Of a stretch of 64,000 bases of DNA, positions 62,949-64,000 are shown in pieces (positions within the stretch are counted from its first letter, which is position 1; every line of letters begins with the position of its first letter). The stretch covers positions 1 through 64,000 of the forward strand of contig CAZDWC010000011.1 of NCBI GenBank assembly GCA_964509075.1, given 5' to 3'. The notes beneath the pieces are model-generated. The model was not told the DNA's origin, did not search any database, and was given only the letters and a program-made list of their open reading frames with translations. The stretch is from UBA7239 sp964509075 (GTDB taxonomy: Bacteria > Pseudomonadota > Gammaproteobacteria > Pseudomonadales > UBA7239). A program made the translations under genes and the position numbers.

Positions 62949-64000
62949 TCAAAATAGTTGCGGCGTAAAAAAACCGTGGAACTGATGTGGAATATGGTGT
63001 GGCAACAAGACTTTCGCCAGACACTGTGTCAGATCTGCAGCATCCAGCACCCACAACTCACTGCACCGGCTATTGGCGTTGTACACCACATCCAGCAAGA
63101 CGCCATCATCTTCCGCACTGCCGCCTGGACGCGGCACAAACATGGGCTCAGAACCAAAACAGCCTTCCGGCAACACTTGCCGCTGACAAGCTCCTGACTC
63201 GGCATTGACACGAATCAGCGCATTGAAAAAAGAGTCGTGTCCGTTGGGCACGGAGGCCGCCGCATATGTCTGGTGATGTAATACCGTGGATTTGCGATTG
63301 TCCCATTGTGGAAACTCGCACTCCACATCACACAATACCTGAGCTTCGAGTTTCCCACTGCGTTTATCCAGCCGGTAGCGCAAGAAATCGCCTCCACCGA
63401 GACGACTGGCATGATACATATCCTGCAATGCATTGTTGACCGTGAAGTTATCGGTAAACATCGCATCGATGTGAAAATATGACTCATCTTCCCATGCATT
63501 GCCAAAATGAATCACGGCACCTGCAGGTGCCTGTGCACGCTGGACAACAGCAAAATTTTCCAGATCCACTACCAGGATCTGCATAGGCACCAACGGATCA
63601 AAACGAATACTGTCTGCCATCGTGCGGGTGCCAAACACCACTCCAGCGAGATGCTCCACCCGAATCGAACCCAGAAAAAAAATGGCATGCTTTTCTGTCA
63701 GTGCAAAGTCATGACAGAACGGAAAACAATCGACAGGTATCGTAATTTTCTTTTCCAGAACCCCCTTCGACGATATGCGATAACACGACAAACCGGGCTG
63801 CATGCCGCGCCGGCCGACACCGCGAACACTCATACCGAAATTGATGTACTGGCCGCTGCGCGGATGAATCTTGCCGTGAGCACTGAACATATTGAGCGGT
63901 GACAACCCACCGCTGTAATCAAACTCACCAAGGGTTTCCAATGTGCGGGGATCCAGGGCGAACGGCCTGCCACCTTCATTCAAGGCCAACAAATGATTGC
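62949..64000 (-). CDS. Carotenoid oxygenase (CCD/RPE65) family protein, N-terminus outside the window
   Basis: About 350 C-terminal residues are visible; the frame is open to the right edge. Seen: SAHGKIHP, CFPFCHDFALTEKHAIFF, VIHFGNAWEDE and the C-terminal iron-ligand His in HQFHGFF. The family cleaves carotenoids or related alkenes at a four-His iron centre. The first His-bearing blade is missing, so completeness cannot be judged. Confidence 0.85.
   Translation of the reverse strand, partial: NHLLALNEGGRPFALDPRTLETLGEFDYSGGLSPLNMFSAHGKIHPRSGQYINFGMSVRGVGRRGMQPGLSCYRISSKGVLEKKITIPVDCFPFCHDFALTEKHAIFFLGSIRVEHLAGVVFGTRTMADSIRFDPLVPMQILVVDLENFAVVQRAQAPAGAVIHFGNAWEDESYFHIDAMFTDNFTVNNALQDMYHASRLGGGDFLRYRLDKRSGKLEAQVLCDVECEFPQWDNRKSTVLHHQTYAAASVPNGHDSFFNALIRVNAESGACQRQVLPEGCFGSEPMFVPRPGGSAEDDGVLLDVVYNANSRCSELWVLDAADLTQCLAKVLLPHHIPHQFHGFFTPQLF

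Overview
The window looks like a chromosomal segment of an aerobic gammaproteobacterium of the Cellvibrionales/Pseudomonadales type. The grounds are the gene families and their order: atp operon, cmoA-cmoB, secB-grxC with a rhodanese, ntrBC-glnA with a DUF4124 gene, yggX-mutY-asmA, xerD-dsbC, rpsP-rimM-trmD-rplS, a nagZ/HPRT/thioinosine phosphorylase cluster, and a cox operon with SURF1, Cox11, heme A synthase and DUF2909. No IS element, prophage or CRISPR array was seen. Base and codon use look uniform by eye. The organism assignment is inference at order level only.

Layout. 1-3480 (minus): the 5' part of the atp operon, with atpA cut by the window edge. 3632-8108 (minus): a tight four-gene operon resembling the mycobacterial lipid-linked D-arabinofuranose pathway, comprising a flippase-like protein, a HAD-UbiA fusion, a DprE1-like oxidase and a DprE2-like SDR. 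8207-14262: yajQ, an ankyrin protein, an aldo/keto reductase, cmoAB, ubiA and a DUF3014 protein. 14259-18191 (minus): a coupled cluster of 4'-phosphopantetheinyl transferase, PhyH-type dioxygenase, LLM-class oxidoreductase and thiolase-like protein. 18327-23729 (plus): diaA, dolP, an acyl-CoA synthetase, rhodanese-grx-secB and a soluble CZB chemoreceptor. 23763-29071 (minus): ntrC, ntrB, DUF4124 and glnA, with a sigma54 promoter and NtrC-like sites. 29175-36937: rsmE, rsd, dsbB, a FliL-like protein, a FadD3-like CoA ligase with a flavin reductase, an MBL hydrolase, a Ddn-like protein, an SGNH hydrolase and a DUF4136 lipoprotein.

37040-40323 (minus): a three-component corrinoid methyl-transfer operon. 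It encodes a corrinoid protein, an MtmB-family methyltransferase with no amber/pyrrolysine codon, and a methyl-THF methyltransferase. Two adjacent 16-bp palindromes sit directly upstream of its likely promoter. Together these genes could move a methyl group from an unknown donor through cobalamin to tetrahydrofolate. This is the strongest candidate for an undescribed system in the window.

40480-62942: tRNA-Phe and largely housekeeping genes for DNA repair, disulfide isomerisation, XerD, ribosome/tRNA maturation, purine salvage and cell-wall recycling. These are followed by a complete caa3-like cytochrome c oxidase operon with assembly factors, then yheV-prlC and a gamma carbonic anhydrase. 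A carotenoid-oxygenase family gene runs off the right end.

Functions were assigned by reading motifs and recalling family sequences. No searches were run.
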